Shown here: positions 61,673 through 64,000 of the stretch, piece by piece
Layout: each line of letters begins with the position of its first letter
Numbering within the stretch: the stretch's first letter is position 1
Source of the DNA: Synergistaceae bacterium
Lineage (GTDB): Bacteria > Synergistota > Synergistia > Synergistales > Aminobacteriaceae
Length of the DNA stretch: 64,000 bases
NCBI GenBank assembly: GCA_018436595.1
Contig: JAHDLC010000005.1
Coordinates: 37,267-101,266 of the forward strand
Direction: 5' to 3'
The notes under the pieces: generated by a model
Seen by the model: only the letters and a program-made list of their open reading frames with translations
Databases searched by the model: none
Told to the model about the DNA's origin: nothing
Made by a program: the position numbers and the translations under genes

Positions 61673-62523
61673 GAAGAACTTTCTGCTTCGGCACATGGAT
61701 CATTCTTCTTCTCTGGGTTGTTCCTGTATTTTCTGATATTCTGCCCGCCTGGGGAAACGGAGTAATCGTCACCGAGCCGGAAGGATCGGCTTCAAAACCG
61801 AAACCGGCCAAAAAGACTCCGCCTCCCAAAAGTACAGCCCCTGTGGCCAAAAAGGAAATGCGCCAAATACAGGAGCCGCTTCCCAAAATAAATATTTCTC
61901 TCCAGCAGGGACTTGTTCTTTTAGAGCAGCGATATTTCACCAGGGCAACCCCGCTTCTTGAAAGGGCAGTCCTGGAAGAACCGGGCAATCCGGCTGCCTG
62001 GCATGCCCTCGGAAGGACGTATCATGAACGGGGGCTGTTTTCCAGAGCGCAGGAAGCGTACAAAAAAGCGCTTGAAGCCCACCCGGGATATCCCCCTCTT
62101 TCAAGGATTCTCCCATATCCTTCGGAAGACGGCCGAAAACCTCTCTGGGATCCCAAGCGGCCGGGGAGGATTGAGGTCCTGCCGGCAGCGGCAGGAGGAT
62201 TTACAATCCTTTCTCCGGAACAGCTTCCGGCCCCTCAGGGCAAGGCCCCGTTGTACAATCCGCCGCTTCCTCCCGAGTCTGCGGAAAAAGAACCGCAGAT
62301 ACCTCCCGCCCCTGAGACATCTCCTGTTCATAGACAGGCTCATTCAGGAAGGGGTAACGCCAAATTGCATCCCTTTGTCCCGGTACGGATAGTGATAGCC
62401 CCGCAATCGGAAGAAAACGAAGAAAGAGCAGAGAAGGATATAGTGGAACCCCAGGCAGCGGCACCTGATACCTTGGGCCCGGCATACGTTCCTCCTGCTC
62501 CCCCTGAAGGGAAAACGGACTGA
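61669..62523 (+). CDS. secreted TPR protein with Pro-rich tail
   Basis: A 284-residue exported protein (signal-like start, ending LPAWG). About residues 75-145 hold one clear TPR pair (LQQGLVLLEQRYFTRATPLLERAVLEEPGNPAAWHALGRTYHERG and SRAQEAYKKALEAHPGYPPL). Flanks are Pro/Lys-rich and likely unstructured (PKPAKKTPPPK; PPLPPESAEKEPQIPPAPE), and the tail has acidic residues. It could bridge periplasmic partners. ATG overlaps the preceding stop (ATGA). Confidence 0.75.
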   Translation: MRRTFCFGTWIILLLWVVPVFSDILPAWGNGVIVTEPEGSASKPKPAKKTPPPKSTAPVAKKEMRQIQEPLPKINISLQQGLVLLEQRYFTRATPLLERAVLEEPGNPAAWHALGRTYHERGLFSRAQEAYKKALEAHPGYPPLSRILPYPSEDGRKPLWDPKRPGRIEVLPAAAGGFTILSPEQLPAPQGKAPLYNPPLPPESAEKEPQIPPAPETSPVHRQAHSGRGNAKLHPFVPVRIVIAPQSEENEERAEKDIVEPQAAAPDTLGPAYVPPAPPEGKTD

Positions 62524-62621
62524 TCTTCTTTCACCTCCGGCCTTTCCCCGATATAATGCAAGGGTATGAAGGCGTCTCCTCCACACAGGGGGGAGATTCT
62601 TCGAAAGGAGGACTTTGGGTT

Positions 62622-63413
62622 ATGAAAAAACTGCCCCTTTTTCTTCTCGTTTTGATGCTGCTCTCTCTTACCGCATCGTACGGACAGGCGTCTTCTGTTT
62701 ATGTCGTCGAACCTGTTCTCGTTAATCAGCCGGCCTATTCCGGAATGAATTTTTACGTCTACAGGCCCTACAACCTCCCCGAAGGATGGTACGTCACGTT
62801 TGACGGTTATCCGGTTGCCCGGACTTCCTCAGGAGTCTGGGTTTACGGCTCAATGAGCGGAAATGGTCTCGTCCGGACTGCGTATGTCGTCGGCTCGGTC
62901 GATCCGGCATCTTTCCCTCTTGCCCGGTACCCTGTTCCTGCCGCTGTTTCCTCCGTTAACCACGTTCAGGTTCTTTCCTTTGCCGGCGTTTCCCGGAACG
63001 AGCTTCTGCAGCCGGTTCCGCCTTCAATGCCCTCATCCGCGGGGATGATCCTTCCGACCTACATGCCTTCCTGGGCCGTGAATCCATCTTTCAACGCTAT
63101 CGGCTCCTGGAGCCGTCTCGTGGACAGAATGGGAATTCTGGATAATCCCAGAGTGCCCATCGCCTGGAAAGGGGACCGTCCGCAAGCCCTCTTCGCATGG
63201 ACGGGAAAAAGCTGGTACCAGATGACATCCTCATCCATTGATATTCCGGAACGGCCTTCCGAAATGCTGAAAAACCATCTGTACTCGCTCACAAGGATGG
63301 TCCACGGAAACAATATGCGCTGGAGCGACACCGATACTCCCCTTCTCGCCCACCAGGCTGCGGTATGGGGATATCTCTGGATGGGCAGGCTCTCTCCTCT
63401 GGCAGATAATTAG
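62622..63413 (+). CDS. secreted protein of unknown function
   Basis: A 263-residue exported protein (signal peptide ending SYGQA), rich in Tyr, Val, Pro and Ser (VYVVEPVLVNQPAYSGMNFYVYRPYNLPEGWYVTFDGYPVA), with beta patterns and a Trp/Asn-rich end. No family recognised. GGAGG nine bases before ATG; a TATAAT at 62552-62557 suggests its own promoter, with a poor -35. Another small secreted gene follows 24 bases later. Confidence 0.7.
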   Translation: MKKLPLFLLVLMLLSLTASYGQASSVYVVEPVLVNQPAYSGMNFYVYRPYNLPEGWYVTFDGYPVARTSSGVWVYGSMSGNGLVRTAYVVGSVDPASFPLARYPVPAAVSSVNHVQVLSFAGVSRNELLQPVPPSMPSSAGMILPTYMPSWAVNPSFNAIGSWSRLVDRMGILDNPRVPIAWKGDRPQALFAWTGKSWYQMTSSSIDIPERPSEMLKNHLYSLTRMVHGNNMRWSDTDTPLLAHQAAVWGYLWMGRLSPLADN

Positions 63414-63437
63414 AGTACACGGAAAGGAGGCATTCTC

Positions 63438-63782
63438 ATGAAAACCGGCAATGCCTTTTTACGGCCCCTTGTATCAATCCTGTCGGCGACAGCCTGTATA
63501 TTTTTCTTTTTTTCTCTTACCGCCCATGCCGCTCCTCTTCAGCCTTTCACTTCGCCTGCGCTGATTTCCAAACCCGATTACCCGGACAGATTCACCGCTC
63601 CATTTGTTGAGCCTGACGGTCCTTCTCTGAAAACACCTTTCTTCCTATCCGGGGACGGATATCTGTATTCAGTCGATTCCCGGGGAGGACGAATCTATAC
63701 TGTGCCTCTTTCATACGGACTGCCTGTTATGCCGGTTATGGTTCCGTATTTTTTTGTCCCTCTGATTCAGGAACTCCCCTGA
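63438..63782 (+). CDS. small secreted protein, unknown
   Basis: A 114-residue protein with a signal peptide (ending TAHAA) and a Pro/Phe-rich mature part with FLSGDGYLYSVDSRGGRIYTVPLSYGLPV, in style like the preceding protein (VYVV, YGLP). AAAGGAGG lies upstream. Function unknown. The repeat region begins directly after its stop. Confidence 0.65.
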   Translation: MKTGNAFLRPLVSILSATACIFFFFSLTAHAAPLQPFTSPALISKPDYPDRFTAPFVEPDGPSLKTPFFLSGDGYLYSVDSRGGRIYTVPLSYGLPVMPVMVPYFFVPLIQELP

Positions 63783-63860
63783 CCCTTCTCCGAATCGGGG
63801 GCAGATCCTCCGGGGGATGCTCCGCGATCGCTTCGCTCGTTCGAGACAAAAACGAAGGCT

Positions 63861-63956
63861 TTGTCATCCTGAGCGAATGCGAAGGATCTCGGGGGTGGGT
63901 CTCTCCAGAATCAAAACCGAGATCCTTCGGCCATGATACCGGCCTCAGGATGACAA
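63861..63956. repeat. palindromic intergenic repeat element
   Basis: TTGTCATCCTGAG (63861-63873) and GAAGGATCTCGG (63881-63892) recur inverted as CCGAGATCCTTC (63917-63928) and CTCAGGATGACAA (63944-63956). Related pieces flank it: GCGATCGCTTCGCTCG near 63823-63838 and GATCGCTGCGCTCGCTC near 63981-63997, so the element continues past the window. It fits a REP/MITE-like dispersed element. The rest of 63783-64000 has no gene. Confidence 0.85.
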
Positions 63957-64000
63957 ACAAGGGCAAACCCGAGATCCCTCGATCGCTGCGCTCGCTCGGG

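Noticed and set aside
63736..63966. 76-codon minus-strand frame
   Set aside because: Crosses the palindromic repeat; its RDPSHSLRMTK stretch is repeat translation.

Overview
The window looks like chromosomal DNA of an anaerobic, amino-acid-fermenting member of the Synergistota (family Synergistaceae level). The best clue is a secreted protein (11811-12410, minus) whose last ~27 residues match the Synerg-CTERM sorting signal: a Gly/Cys motif, a Leu-rich membrane span, then Arg-Lys-Lys. Supporting clues are a selenocysteine formate dehydrogenase joined to Hnd-type NADH modules, superoxide reductase plus ferritin, a TRAP substrate receptor, a PduO-type cobalamin adenosyltransferase, and Gram-negative envelope genes such as a lipid A-type acyltransferase. 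Genus cannot be decided from the sequence alone.

Layout. 1-6.3 kb: end of an unknown gene, a PglK-like ABC exporter, an orphan TRAP receptor and a 901-residue membrane-anchored P-loop protein. 6.6-14.2 kb: accessory region with a secreted serine hydrolase, a nested inverted repeat, YbjQ, a 690-residue membrane protein, tRNA-Leu(CAA), the Synerg-CTERM protein and a secreted protein built of four repeats. 14.4-19.2 kb: Cys-rich protein, cobalamin adenosyltransferase, GntR regulator, YdcF, RarA and a HAD phosphatase. 19.5-26.5 kb: the main metabolic block on the minus strand, NuoE-like, HATPase, HndB-like, NuoF-like, selenoprotein FdhA and a formate channel. 26.7-44.5 kb: housekeeping and mixed genes (SYLF protein, YchF, MuiA-like DUF4139 protein, degenerate GGDEF protein, GH3 hydrolase, LacI and GntR regulators, nucleoside kinase, phosphomannomutase, AEC carrier, MBL hydrolase, a 41-residue orphan protein, an amino-acid-type ABC pair). 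44.7-50.9 kb: a minus-strand run of acyltransferase, glycosyltransferase, TyrRS, unknown secreted protein and beta-CASP nuclease. 51-60.5 kb: NarL-type two-component pair, HD hydrolase, dCMP deaminase, UMF1 transporter, polysaccharide deacetylase, asparaginase, TPR and DUF2400 proteins, flavin reductase, ferritin and superoxide reductase. 60.6-64 kb: four secreted proteins of unknown function, then a palindromic intergenic repeat that runs out of the window.

The formate block is the clearest working system. NuoE-, HndB- and NuoF-like proteins form the diaphorase part found in Hnd-type hydrogenases, but here the hydrogenase is replaced by a NuoG-like formate dehydrogenase. Its in-frame TGA was read from the sequence, with a bacterial SECIS hairpin just after it. 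The FNT channel at the end of the operon would move formate across the membrane. This suggests NAD-linked, possibly ferredoxin-bifurcating, formate metabolism used to balance redox during amino-acid fermentation; the bifurcation part is inference.

Gene starts were chosen by ribosome-binding sites and overlaps. Many genes run in overlapping pairs (four-base ATGA overlaps at 16180, 18260, 33070, 45517, 52352, 55634 and 61669), so translational coupling is common here. No CRISPR array, prophage or insertion sequence was seen.
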